Counted from the first letter of the stretch, positions 49,962-58,074 are shown. The stretch: DNA of 64,000 nucleotides from a bacterium (GCA_905221455.1 CAJNDF010000005.1:62001-126000); one strand, 5' to 3'. A program made the numbers and translations. Notes: generated by a model from the letters alone, not told the origin.

Positions 49962-49985
49962 AAAAAGAGCTAATCAGCTCTTTTT
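49962..49985. terminator. Bidirectional terminator after dnaJ
   Basis: AAAAAGAGCT pairs with AGCTCTTTTT around a short loop, overlapping the stop codon of the convergent gene. Confidence 0.88.
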
Positions 49986-50271
49986 ACTTATCTTCAAGTT
50001 CCTGTGTTTCTTTGATGACAGCTAGTCTAGTCTGGATATCTTTTTCTAAGACCTTAAACTTGTAAGTCAGGTCTTCTTGGTATTCCTTGATGAGTTCTTT
50101 TTGCTGGTCGATGATTTGCAGGCTGTTTTGGATAATATCCACGTCATCCTTGATAGCTTGAACGCGGTCAGTAGTATTCAAAACTTCATCTGTGATGGCT
50201 TGGCGATTTTTTGTGACCAAATAACTTCCTGCTGCAGCTCCTACAAATAGCAGTAGATTAGATAATTTCAT
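49984..50271 (-). CDS. Small membrane-anchored coiled-coil protein (YtxH-like)
   Basis: 95 residues. A short N-terminal hydrophobic segment (about 3-19, LSNLLLFVGAAAGSYLV) is followed by an entirely helical, charged region with heptad character (about 25-92). The layout resembles YtxH-type proteins, but no catalytic motif is present and the function is unknown. It lies nine bases after the HIT gene on the same strand and is co-transcribed with it. Confidence 0.65.
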   Translation of the reverse strand: MKLSNLLLFVGAAAGSYLVTKNRQAITDEVLNTTDRVQAIKDDVDIIQNSLQIIDQQKELIKEYQEDLTYKFKVLEKDIQTRLAVIKETQELEDK

Positions 50272-50280
50272 GGCAACTCC

Positions 50281-50691
50281 TTAGGCGTTTTTGATGGTTT
50301 CAGCGACTTGAGCGAGTTTGTCAAAGTCTGGTTCGTGGGCAATAAAATCAATCTTGAGGTCATCGTCGGCACTGTAGCGAGGCACGAGGTGAACGTGGGT
50401 GTGAAAAACTGTTTGTCCTGCGATTTCTTCACAGTTGGCAATGATATTCATGCCAGCAGCCTTAGTAGCTTTCATGACTTTTTGAGCAATTTTTGGCACT
50501 TGGGCAAAGAGTTGGCTAGCGCTAGTAGCGTCCATTTCCAAAAGATTGCGATAGTGCTCTTTTGGTACGACCAAGGTGTGTCCTGGTGTTACTTGAGAGA
50601 TATCAAGAAAGGCAAGGACCTGCTCATCTTCATATACTTTTGAAGCAGGAATTTCCCCTGCGATGATTTTACAAAAAATGCAATCTGACAT
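50281..50691 (-). CDS. HIT family protein
   Basis: 136 residues. The histidine triad HTHVHLVPR (about 97-105) and the N-terminal metal-associated Cys pair CIFCKI (about 4-9) are present. Members hydrolyse adenosine 5'-monophosphoramidate-type nucleotides; the natural substrate here is not known. It is divergent from pptA. Confidence 0.93.
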   Translation of the reverse strand: MSDCIFCKIIAGEIPASKVYEDEQVLAFLDISQVTPGHTLVVPKEHYRNLLEMDATSASQLFAQVPKIAQKVMKATKAAGMNIIANCEEIAGQTVFHTHVHLVPRYSADDDLKIDFIAHEPDFDKLAQVAETIKNA

Positions 50692-50758
50692 AAAATCTAC
50701 CTCTACTGTATTGAATTTTGATATAATATAGCTACATTATACCAGATTTGGAGAAAAT

Positions 50759-51490
50759 ATGTTAGAAATTAAAAACCTGACTGGTGGCTATGTTCATGTC
50801 CCTGTCTTGAAAGATGTGTCCTTTACTGTTGAAAGTGGGCAGTTGGTCGGTTTGATTGGTCTCAATGGTGCTGGAAAATCGACGACCATCAATGAAATTA
50901 TCGGTCTGTTGACACCTTATAGCGGTTCTATCAATATCAACGGTTTGACTTTGCAAAAAGATGCGACTAACTACCGCAAGCAAATTGGCTACATTCCTGA
51001 GACGCCTAGCCTGTATGAGGAATTAACCCTCAGAGAGCATATCGAAACGGTTGCCATGGCTTATGGTATCGAGCAGAAAGTGGCTCTCGAACGAGTAGAA
51101 CCTTTGTTAAAAATGTTTCGTCTGGACCAGAAATTAGATTGGTTCCCAGTTCATTTTTCCAAAGGGATGAAGCAGAAGGTCATGATTATCTGTGCTTTTG
51201 TGGTGGACCCGAGTCTTTTCATCGTGGATGAACCTTTCCTTGGTCTCGATCCGCTGGCGATTTCTGACTTGATTCAGCTTTTGGATGTTGAAAAGAAAAA
51301 AGGTAAGTCTATTCTCATGAGTACCCACGTGTTGGATTCGGCGGAAAAGATGTGTGATGCCTTTGTTATTCTCCACAAGGGAGAGGTGCGTGCCAAGGGA
51401 AATCTGACTCAACTGCGCGAAGCCTTTAACATGCCTGAGGCTAGTTTAAATGACATTTACTTGGCTCTGACCAAAGAGGAGGAGCTATGA
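50759..51490 (+). CDS. pptA: ABC transporter ATPase, EcsA/PptA type
   Basis: 243 residues. Walker A GLNGAGKST (about 36), signature HFSKGMKQKV (about 133, with Lys in place of the second Gly, normal in this family) and Walker B LFIVDEPFLGLDP (about 152). In streptococci PptAB exports short hydrophobic pheromones of the Rgg/SHP class. Its place upstream of the blp locus is conserved in pneumococcus. It overlaps pptB by four bases. Confidence 0.88.
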   Translation: MLEIKNLTGGYVHVPVLKDVSFTVESGQLVGLIGLNGAGKSTTINEIIGLLTPYSGSININGLTLQKDATNYRKQIGYIPETPSLYEELTLREHIETVAMAYGIEQKVALERVEPLLKMFRLDQKLDWFPVHFSKGMKQKVMIICAFVVDPSLFIVDEPFLGLDPLAISDLIQLLDVEKKKGKSILMSTHVLDSAEKMCDAFVILHKGEVRAKGNLTQLREAFNMPEASLNDIYLALTKEEEL

Positions 51491-52536
51491 AAGACTTGTT
51501 TTTAAAGAGAAAGCAGGCTTTTCGTAAGGAGTGTCTTGGTTATCTGCGCTATGTTCTCAATGACCACTTTGTCTTGTTCCTGCTTGTCCTGCTGGGCTTT
51601 CTAGCCTACCAGTACAGTCAACTCTTACAACATTTTCCTGAAAATCATTGGCCTATCCTTTTGTTTGTAGGCATTACCTCTGTTTTGCTTTTGCTTTGGG
51701 GTGGAATTGCTACTTATATGGAGGCACCAGATAAGCTCTTTCTCTTGGTCGGAGAAGAGGAAATCAAACTCCATCTCAAGAGTCAAACTGGCATTTCCCT
51801 AGTCTTTTGGCTCTTTGTCCAGACCCTTTTCTTGCTGTTATTTGCGCCTTTATTTTTAGCAATGGGTTATGGCTTACCAGTTTTTCTGGTCTATGTGCTT
51901 TTATTGGGTGTAGGGAAATATCTGCTCTTTCGTCAAAAATCCAGCAAGTTTTTTACTGAAACTGGACTGGACTGGGACTATGTTATTTCCCAAGAAAGCA
52001 AGCGTAAGCAAGTCTTGCTTCGTTTCTTTGCTCTCTTTACGCAGGTCAAGGGGATTTCAAACAGTGTCAAACGTCGTGCCTATCTGGACTTTATCTTAAA
52101 GGCTGTTCAGAAGGTGCCTGAAAAGATTTGGCAAAATCTCTATCTGCGTTCTTATTTGCGAAATGGAGACCTCTTTGCCCTTAGTCTCCGTTTGCTATTG
52201 CTTTCCATACTGGCGCAGGTCTTTATCGAGCAATCTTGGATTGCAACAGCGGTAGTAGTGCTATTTAACTACCTCTTGCTCTTTCAGTTGTTGGCCCTCT
52301 ATCACGCCTTTGACTACCAGTATTTGACCCAACTCTTTCCACTGGACAAGGGGCAAAAGGAAAAAGGCTTGCAGGCGGTAGTCCGAGGATTGACCAGTTT
52401 GGTCTTAGTGGTGGAATTAGTTGTCGGACTTGTGACCTTCCAAGAAAAACTGGCCCTTTTAGCCTTGCTGGGAGCTGGTTTGGTTTTACAAGTCTTGTAT
52501 CTGCCTTATCAGGTGAAACGCCAGATGCAGGACTAA
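51487..52536 (+). CDS. pptB: ABC transporter permease, EcsB/PptB type
   Basis: 349 residues with about eight membrane helices in EcsB arrangement, two near the N-terminus, a pair at about 105-145 and four at the end. A basic loop between about 150 and 225 is cytoplasmic. It forms the channel with PptA for export of small peptides. ATGA overlap with pptA shows coupled translation; a terminator shared with blpT follows. Confidence 0.86.
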   Translation: MKDLFLKRKQAFRKECLGYLRYVLNDHFVLFLLVLLGFLAYQYSQLLQHFPENHWPILLFVGITSVLLLLWGGIATYMEAPDKLFLLVGEEEIKLHLKSQTGISLVFWLFVQTLFLLLFAPLFLAMGYGLPVFLVYVLLLGVGKYLLFRQKSSKFFTETGLDWDYVISQESKRKQVLLRFFALFTQVKGISNSVKRRAYLDFILKAVQKVPEKIWQNLYLRSYLRNGDLFALSLRLLLLSILAQVFIEQSWIATAVVVLFNYLLLFQLLALYHAFDYQYLTQLFPLDKGQKEKGLQAVVRGLTSLVLVVELVVGLVTFQEKLALLALLGAGLVLQVLYLPYQVKRQMQD

Positions 52537-52556
52537 CATTGCTTATATGAAACAAA

Positions 52557-52592
52557 AAAGAAGTTGAGTTTAATTTAGCTCAGCTTCTTTTA
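52557..52592. terminator. Bidirectional terminator between pptB and blpT
   Basis: GAAGTTGAG (52560-52568) pairs with CTCAGCTTC (52579-52587), flanked by A residues on one side and T on the other. Confidence 0.87.
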
Positions 52593-52596
52593 TTTT

Positions 52597-52926
52597 CTAC
52601 AGAATAATGGTTGGTCCGTAGAGACTCAACTTGGTCTTGACTTGGTCAAAGTGGAAACGGTCATAGGCCCGCCAAGCGTCGCGAGTTGAAGTGTCTGGAT
52701 TGAGAGCACTGAGTCCCATAAGAAGACTGGAAGTCTGGTAAAATTTTTCCAGTTCAATCAAGACTCGATTATCCACTGTCTCAGCCTTGGCTAGAAAGCC
52801 AAGAATAGAATTTAATTGCTCCTGAAAGCGGACGTCGTCAGCTGTTGCCTGTTTGCATGCTTGGTAGGCTTTGTTTAAGTTCGTAATCAAAGTCTGAGCT
52901 CTTTTGATGGGGTCTGTGTCTGTCAT
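52597..52926 (-). CDS. blpT: BlpT-like protein of the bacteriocin-like peptide locus
   Basis: 109 residues from the ATG at 52926, eight bases behind AAAGGAGG. It is predicted soluble and helical, with a conserved end SLYGPTIIL. It corresponds to pneumococcal blpT by sequence and by position between pptAB and blpR. Its function is unknown, although the gene belongs to the BlpR regulon. A direct-repeat operator and a -10-like TAAACT lie upstream on its strand. Confidence 0.75.
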   Translation of the reverse strand: MTDTDPIKRAQTLITNLNKAYQACKQATADDVRFQEQLNSILGFLAKAETVDNRVLIELEKFYQTSSLLMGLSALNPDTSTRDAWRAYDRFHFDQVKTKLSLYGPTIIL

Positions 52927-53019
52927 GAGAATTCCTCCTTTAATCTGGATGCCAGTCTTACTTCTAGCAACTGTGTTTTGATACTGCCAGTTTATCACTT
53001 TTATCTCCTTTTTCACCAT

Positions 53020-53056
53020 AAAATCTTTAATTGTTCTTGAAATTTCCTGAATGGTC
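53020..53056 (-). promoter_or_regulatory. BlpR-type operator upstream of blpT
   Basis: On the minus strand TTCAGGAAA and TTAAAGATT start exactly 21 bases apart. A TAAACT -10 (52989-52994) begins 36 bases after the second half-site, as at the other two sites. No -35 is present, as expected for activator-dependent promoters. Confidence 0.6.
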
Positions 53057-53118
53057 CTGTTAAAATTTTATGATAAAATAGTTGTAAGGTTATCATGCTT
53101 ATTTGAGCAACAAGATAC

Positions 53119-53184
53119 CTTTCAGGAGCTTTGAAGGCCTGTTTAAGATTTGGTGGGCTTGTGTCAGAGTATTTTTGCTATTCT
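53119..53184 (+). promoter_or_regulatory. BlpR-type operator and promoter upstream of blpR
   Basis: TTCAGGAGC (53121) and TTTAAGATT (53142) are 21 bases apart, and TATTCT (53179-53184) follows as a -10 about 37 bases after the second half-site. This suggests autoactivation of blpRH. Confidence 0.6.
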
Positions 53185-53221
53185 CTTTTTAGGAAGAAAT
53201 CGAAACAAGGAGAGTAAAAAG

Positions 53222-53959
53222 ATGAGAATATTTGTTTTAGAGGATGATTTTTCCCAACAGACTAGGATTGAAACGACGATTGAGAAGCTCTTGAAGGAAC
53301 ATCATATCACTCCCAGTTCTTTTGAAGTTTTTGGTAAGCCAGACCAGCTGCTGGCAGAGGTGCATGAGAAGGGAGCACATCAACTATTCTTTTTGGACAT
53401 TGAGATTCGAAATGAGGAGATGAAGGGTTTGGAGGTGGCTAGAAAGATTCGGGATCGGGATCCATATGCCCTGATTGTCTTTGTGACGACTCACTCGGAG
53501 TTTATGCCCTTGTCCTTTCGTTACCAAGTGTCTGCTTTGGATTACATTGATAAGGCCCTTTCGGCAGAGGAATTTGAATCTCGTATCGAGACAGCCCTCC
53601 TCTATGCCAATAGTCAAGATAGTAAAAGTCTGGCGGAAGATTGCTTTTACTTTAAATCAAAATTTGCCCAATTCCAGTATCCTTTTAAAGAGGTTTACTA
53701 TCTCGAAACATCGCCCAGAGCCCATCGTGTTATTCTCTATACCAAGACAGACAGGCTGGAATTTACAGCGAGTTTAGAGGAGGTTTTCAAGCAGGAACCC
53801 CGTCTCTTGCAGTGCCACCGCTCTTTTCTCATCAATCCTGCCAATGTGGTTCGTTTGGATAAGAAAGAAAAACTGCTTTACTTTCCCAATGGTGGAAGCT
53901 GTATGATAGCGCGTTATAAGGTAAGGGAAGTGTCTGAAGCTATCAATAACTTGCATTGA
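53222..53959 (+). CDS. blpR: LytTR-family response regulator BlpR
   Basis: 245 residues from the ATG at 53222 (AAGGAGAG upstream). The receiver domain (about 1-125) has phospho-Asp59 in FFLDIEI and acidic E7-D9. The LytTR DNA-binding domain (about 140-245) has the typical YLETSPRAHRVILYT and CHRSFLINPANV. BlpR activates bacteriocin-like peptide genes after BlpC pheromone sensing. It is followed by blpH after 13 bases. blpS, often found just upstream in pneumococcus, is absent. Confidence 0.92.
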   Translation: MRIFVLEDDFSQQTRIETTIEKLLKEHHITPSSFEVFGKPDQLLAEVHEKGAHQLFFLDIEIRNEEMKGLEVARKIRDRDPYALIVFVTTHSEFMPLSFRYQVSALDYIDKALSAEEFESRIETALLYANSQDSKSLAEDCFYFKSKFAQFQYPFKEVYYLETSPRAHRVILYTKTDRLEFTASLEEVFKQEPRLLQCHRSFLINPANVVRLDKKEKLLYFPNGGSCMIARYKVREVSEAINNLH

Positions 53960-53972
53960 GCTAGGAGAACTT

Positions 53973-55322
53973 ATGTATAATATTTGGATTATATTGTATA
54001 CACTTGTTACTCAGGGAATAGAAATTATCATGTTCTTTAAGGTAGATGGAATTAGTTTCACTATAGATAAAATTTTTAAGGGCTTTCTTCTAAAATTTCT
54101 TCTAGCAGCAATTGTTACAACTTTTAATTATTTAGTCTTGACTGACTATCTGTCATACTTTATAGAACCCTTGTTCGGCCTCAGCTTGTCTTTCTTATTG
54201 TTAAGAGGGCTTTCTAAAAGACTCCTTTTCTTTTATGGTCTCTTTCCAATTGTATTGATGGATATCTTTTACAGAAGTCTCTCCTATTTTGTGTTTCCGT
54301 TTTTGGGGCAAGGGATTGTAGATGGAGATGGAAATCCTCTCTTTTTGTTGATTATGCTATTCGTTTGCTTCATAGTATTAGTCTTTTTGAAATGGTTGAA
54401 CTATGATTTTACTAGTTTGAGAAAGGAGATTTTCGATAAAGCTTTTCAAAAGTCCCTTACTAAGATTAACTGGATAATGGGGGCCTACTTTCTAGTCATG
54501 GAAAATCTGTCTTACTTTGAATATGCATACGATATCCAATCAAAGACTGTTCGCCATCTAATTCTAGTGTTTTACTTGCTCTTTTTTATGGGGATTATTA
54601 AGAAATTGGATTCCTATTTGAAGGAAAAACTCCATGAGAGATTGGACCAAGAGCAGGCCTTGCGCTACAGAGATATGGAACGCTATAGTCGGCATATAGA
54701 GGAACTTTACAAGGAAGTACGGAGTTTTCGTCATGATTATACCAACCTCTTGACCAGCTTACGTCTGGGCATTGAAGAGGAGGATATGGAGCAGATAAAA
54801 GAGGTCTACGACTCAGTCTTAAAGGATTCTAGTGAGAAATTACAGGACAATAAATATGACCTGGGCAGATTGGTGAATATTCGAGACCGTGCCCTAAAAA
54901 GTCTTCTAGCAGGGAAATTTCTAAAAGCAAGAGATAAGAAGATTATCTTTAATGTCGAAGTTCCCGAGGAGATTCAGGTCGAGGGGATGAGGCTACTTGA
55001 TTTTCTAACCATTGTGTCTATCCTTTGTGATAATGCTATTGAAGCCAGTGCAGAAGCCAGTCAACCTCATGTTTCAATTGCCTTTTTAAAAAATGGAGAA
55101 CAGGAGACCTTTATCATTGAAAACTCTATCAAAGAAGAGGGCATCGATATTTCTGAAATCTTCTCCTTTGGAGCCAGTTCTAAAGGGGAGGAGAGAGGAG
55201 TTGGTCTCTATACCGTTATGAAAATTGTGGAAAGCCATCCCAATACTAGTCTAAATACCACCTGTCAAAATCAAGTCTTTCGTCAGGTTTTAACGGTTCA
55301 CTTGTTGCCGGTTGGTCATTAG
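53973..55322 (+). CDS. blpH: Peptide pheromone receptor histidine kinase BlpH
   Basis: 449 residues, HPK10 class. Six or seven membrane helices fill about 1-210 and form the pheromone receptor. The phospho-acceptor is His254 in SFRHDYTNLL. The ATPase part has the N box CDNAIEAS (about 352-359) and a glycine box GVGLYTVMKI (about 412). It would sense a BlpC-type peptide, but no blpC or blpAB follows here, so the signal must come from elsewhere. Confidence 0.92.
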   Translation: MYNIWIILYTLVTQGIEIIMFFKVDGISFTIDKIFKGFLLKFLLAAIVTTFNYLVLTDYLSYFIEPLFGLSLSFLLLRGLSKRLLFFYGLFPIVLMDIFYRSLSYFVFPFLGQGIVDGDGNPLFLLIMLFVCFIVLVFLKWLNYDFTSLRKEIFDKAFQKSLTKINWIMGAYFLVMENLSYFEYAYDIQSKTVRHLILVFYLLFFMGIIKKLDSYLKEKLHERLDQEQALRYRDMERYSRHIEELYKEVRSFRHDYTNLLTSLRLGIEEEDMEQIKEVYDSVLKDSSEKLQDNKYDLGRLVNIRDRALKSLLAGKFLKARDKKIIFNVEVPEEIQVEGMRLLDFLTIVSILCDNAIEASAEASQPHVSIAFLKNGEQETFIIENSIKEEGIDISEIFSFGASSKGEERGVGLYTVMKIVESHPNTSLNTTCQNQVFRQVLTVHLLPVGH

Positions 55323-55409
55323 AAAATTTGTGAAAAATTGGCAGAAGTTAACAGATAAAGTTTGTCTTTATCGAGCCAGACTTTTACTATAGTATATGAG
55401 GTATATTAA

Positions 55410-55766
55410 ATGAATAAGAAATCCTTTTTTATCATCTGTTCTACGTTGATCATAGCTTCGAATCTTCTCATGATTTCCGTGGTGAACAAGGGAGAAGAAA
55501 CAGGGAGTAACCTGTTTGTGATTGCTATAGCCTGTGTTTTACTACCAGCCTTTTTATATGCGGTTGAAAACCAACTGACTTCATTGATAAGAGTAGAATC
55601 AATACTCCTGATTCAGTTGACAGTTATATCCCTACTCCGTCTTGTCAACAGAATAGGGAGTACGCCTGAAATTCTCAACATTATCATTACCCTTATCGCT
55701 TTGGCAAGTGGGACAGCTGCTATCCTTGTTGCGATTATGAGAATATATGAGAACATACGGAAGTGA
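55410..55766 (+). CDS. Hypothetical four-helix membrane protein
   Basis: 118 residues with about four membrane helices (about 5-22, 32-50, 62-80 and 88-110) and few polar loops. I do not recognise a family. It lies between blpH and the operator-driven immunity cluster, in the place where pneumococci have blpC or blpAB. A TATAGT box about 20 bases upstream may be its -10; no BlpR-type repeat is visible. It might be another immunity protein, which is a guess from location only. Confidence 0.5.
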   Translation: MNKKSFFIICSTLIIASNLLMISVVNKGEETGSNLFVIAIACVLLPAFLYAVENQLTSLIRVESILLIQLTVISLLRLVNRIGSTPEILNIIITLIALASGTAAILVAIMRIYENIRK

Positions 55767-55816
55767 GGGTGAATAGCTTTCTATTTTGTATTTTCACATT
55801 GTCAAGTTCCCCCAGG

Positions 55817-55844
55817 GCAAGTATGTTTTCATGCTTGCTTTTTT
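55817..55844 (+). terminator. Terminator before the immunity cluster
   Basis: GCAAGTATG-TTTT-CATGCTTGC with one G-U pair, followed by six T. It isolates the next promoter from upstream transcription. Confidence 0.87.
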
Positions 55845-55854
55845 AAATTTTTTA

Positions 55855-55920
55855 CAATTCAAGATGTTTTGATGACCATTCGTGATTTGAGTGATCCAAG
55901 GTCAAAATGAGTGCTATACT
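55855..55920 (+). promoter_or_regulatory. BlpR-type operator and promoter of the immunity cluster
   Basis: ATTCAAGATG (55857) and ATTCGTGATT (55878) start 21 bases apart and TATACT (55915-55920) is the -10, 36 bases after the second TTC. It is the clearest of three such sites and drives the row of small genes starting at 55967. Confidence 0.75.
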
Positions 55921-55966
55921 AGCAGTGTAAAGGTTCTAGCTCAACAAAGATTCAGGAGGAAATCTT

Positions 55967-56119
55967 ATGAAGAAAAAAATACTTGTTATTTTCATCTTGT
56001 ATCTAATCATGTCTCCGCTTGGGGAGAGTAATTGGTATCATCTATTTTATACCATAGCCTATGTGATTGCAGTGATGATCTATTTTGCTTTAATGAAAAA
56101 GAAAGGAGAAAAGAAATGA
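55967..56119 (+). CDS. Small two-helix membrane peptide, first gene of the immunity cluster
   Basis: 50 residues beginning MKKKILVIFILYLIMSPLG, with a second hydrophobic stretch (about 25-43) and a lysine-rich end KKKGEKK. It follows AGGAGG by seven bases and overlaps the next gene by four (ATGA). It has no double-glycine leader, so it is not a typical class II bacteriocin. Because it comes first behind a BlpR-type promoter it may be an immunity peptide. Its short length makes the call cautious. Confidence 0.6.
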   Translation: MKKKILVIFILYLIMSPLGESNWYHLFYTIAYVIAVMIYFALMKKKGEKK

Positions 56120-56520
56120 AAACTTTTCTTGCTAAAAAACGGAATATCTTCCTTGCGAGATTGTTCCTAGGTCAGTTGCCCTTGATTGTCTCTACTTATC
56201 TATTTCTATCTCGTCAGTTTTTAAATTTTTCCTTGGTTTTCCAATTTCTTTTAGTGGTTATTAACTTGGCTTCCATTTTGGTCACTGTTTACCTCACTAG
56301 GGAGATGAGGATAAGAGAGTTTGAAGATGATGATTTGGTTAGTCCTAGAACCAATCAACTTATGTATATTGGCTTGACAGGTTTTATGTCTATTATATGT
56401 TTGTATAGAGGTATCACAGCAGGAGAATTCTATCAGCAACTAATCGCTTATATTGGTGCCATTCTCTGCTTGCTTATCATGCTTTTGCTCATTTGGGGCT
56501 TGAAGTATTATAAAAAGTAG
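56116..56520 (+). CDS. Blp-cluster membrane protein, four helices
   Basis: 134 residues from the ATG at 56116, overlapping the previous stop. Helices lie at about 12-28, 36-60, 82-98 and 105-130, with an acidic cytoplasmic loop REFEDDDL. I do not recognise the family by name. It resembles small immunity or modifier proteins of streptococcal blp loci in size and context. Translation is coupled to the 50-residue gene. Confidence 0.6.
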   Translation: MKTFLAKKRNIFLARLFLGQLPLIVSTYLFLSRQFLNFSLVFQFLLVVINLASILVTVYLTREMRIREFEDDDLVSPRTNQLMYIGLTGFMSIICLYRGITAGEFYQQLIAYIGAILCLLIMLLLIWGLKYYKK

Positions 56521-56602
56521 TTTGCCTTCCTCTTCTAACAGAATTTTTGATTAGAAGCTTCTATTAAATCGTTCGTGAAATAAATGAATGGAGGTATTTA
56601 AT

Positions 56603-56986
56603 ATGAAATACAGATTATTTCTTGTTATTTTCGTGAGTAGTATGTTGAATATTCTTTTAGGGACATTTTTACAAATCTCTAATGTCTCGATTGGGTGGCT
56701 TGTTCTCTACAGTGGCTTGTTTGAAGCAGGCGTTTTCCTTCTTGCTAATAAAGGGGTGGCGGTAAAAATCAAGGAAGTAGACATTCAAAACCGCTTTAAA
56801 TTTATTTTTGGAAAAACGGTATGGTTTCAAATTCTTTTGCTTATCTTTCTGATGGTCAAACTTTATCTTGGTTTGGATGTGAGGTTGATTTTATTCTATG
56901 GTCATATTTTCATTGTCTTTAATGCCTTAATGTATCTATTATCTAGTAGTGGGGTTAGCCTTAAAAAGAACAAACTGTCTTCTTAA
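56603..56986 (+). CDS. Blp-cluster membrane protein, four helices
   Basis: 127 residues from the ATG at 56603, eight bases after GGAGG; an ATG at 56588 overlaps that site. Helices are at about 3-20, 25-45, 68-88 and 92-112, and the end is basic (SLKKNKLSS). Similar proteins sit at the distal end of pneumococcal blp loci (blpX region), but I cannot assign the exact name. A bacteriocin immunity role is inferred from location. Confidence 0.6.
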   Translation: MKYRLFLVIFVSSMLNILLGTFLQISNVSIGWLVLYSGLFEAGVFLLANKGVAVKIKEVDIQNRFKFIFGKTVWFQILLLIFLMVKLYLGLDVRLILFYGHIFIVFNALMYLLSSSGVSLKKNKLSS

Positions 56987-57022
56987 TCTTACAGCAGTAG
57001 AGCCTGGCAAGAGGAGGTCATC

Positions 57023-57271
57023 ATGTATAAACACTTATTTTTCCTAGATTCAAAAACCCTAGATTGGTTGACGCCCTATATTCTAGACTTGGCTTCTGAC
57101 ACCATTGCCTTTAATGTTTTTGTGCTAACCTTTGTATCTGTGGTGGTCTTTTATTTCCTGAATCCCATGCTAGCTTTAATGGCTATCTTCTTAGGGGGTG
57201 GTTATGTTGTCGGATTTTGGTTACTCAAATGGTTTGTTTTGGAAAGGTTAGAGCGAAAGGATGACTTGTAG
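57023..57271 (+). CDS. blpZ: BlpZ-like immunity-type membrane protein
   Basis: 82 residues with two long membrane helices (about 27-50 and 52-70) and a charged end VLERLERKDDL. The N-terminal half YKHLFFLDSKTLDWLTPYI matches my recollection of pneumococcal BlpZ, and the following CPBP gene fits the order at the end of the locus. Its mechanism is unknown. GAGGAGG lies just upstream. Confidence 0.6.
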   Translation: MYKHLFFLDSKTLDWLTPYILDLASDTIAFNVFVLTFVSVVVFYFLNPMLALMAIFLGGGYVVGFWLLKWFVLERLERKDDL

Positions 57272-57301
57272 GGAAGTCTGTTTGTTGAGGAGGATAGTTT
57301 T

Positions 57302-57913
57302 ATGGCCATTTTCAATAAATGTCATGCCTTGTTTTTGGGATTTTTAGTATTTGCAATCGTTGGTGCAGCGGGTTATTCCGTCAATCAAGGCGATTATTTT
57401 CAACACCAGTACACATTTATTGCTGTAAAAAGTCTCTTGCTTTTCCTTAGTTTTGGTTATGCGAAATGGTTTGATATGATTTCTTTTTGGATTTTAAGTA
57501 AGAAACAACTCTTGCTGTTCATTGGAATCTTTCTTCTCATTGTGCTGGTAAATATAGGCTATCATGCCTTTTTCTCAGTTGTTTCTGGTGCTTCGGCTCA
57601 ACATCTTGAGGAAGCTAGTAAAGGACTTTCGCTTTCCTTTATTGTAAGTGCCACAGTTTTGGCACCTATCCAGGAGGAACTCCTATTTAGAGGACTTCTT
57701 CAAGGTGCGGTTTTTGACAATTCTTGGTTAGGACTTGTGTTGATTTCCTCTCTCTTTTCTTTCATGCATAATCCTTATGATATGCCTTCGTTTTTCTATT
57801 ATCTACTTTTGGGGATGTTGCTGGGCTTTGCATATAAAAAGAGTCAAAACCTATGGGTCTCTACTTTAGTCCATATGTTTTACAACAGTTTGCCACTTTT
57901 AACTTATTTCTAA
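57302..57913 (+). CDS. CPBP family membrane metalloprotease (PncP/BlpY-like)
   Basis: 203 residues with about six to seven membrane helices. The CAAX/Abi motifs are complete: EELLFRG (about 125, EExxxR), FSFMHNP (about 157, FxxxH) and HMFYNS (about 193, HxxxN-type). Such proteins in bacteriocin loci confer self-immunity and need these residues. It most likely corresponds to pncP at the end of the pneumococcal blp locus, though BlpY is of the same family. A strong terminator closes the cluster. Confidence 0.78.
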   Translation: MAIFNKCHALFLGFLVFAIVGAAGYSVNQGDYFQHQYTFIAVKSLLLFLSFGYAKWFDMISFWILSKKQLLLFIGIFLLIVLVNIGYHAFFSVVSGASAQHLEEASKGLSLSFIVSATVLAPIQEELLFRGLLQGAVFDNSWLGLVLISSLFSFMHNPYDMPSFFYYLLLGMLLGFAYKKSQNLWVSTLVHMFYNSLPLLTYF

Positions 57914-57921
57914 AAATCATG

Positions 57922-57954
57922 AAAAGGTAAGCAGAAGATGGTGCTTGCCTTTTC
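57922..57954 (+). terminator. Terminator of the blp cluster
   Basis: A 12-bp stem, 57922-57933 with 57942-57953, ending in TTTT. Confidence 0.87.
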
Positions 57955-58074
57955 TTTCTATAGGGATATCCCAAATCAATTCAGAGGCTTTTCTTTGAGA
58001 ATCGGGTGTGGAGCGGTTGACGAATAGCTCAAAAACTAGTAGAATAGTAAGGAAACTTTATACGGAGGAAAGAA

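Noticed and set aside
55323..55409. Hidden blpC pheromone gene after blpH
   Set aside because: No ORF with a double-glycine leader in either strand of this short gap.
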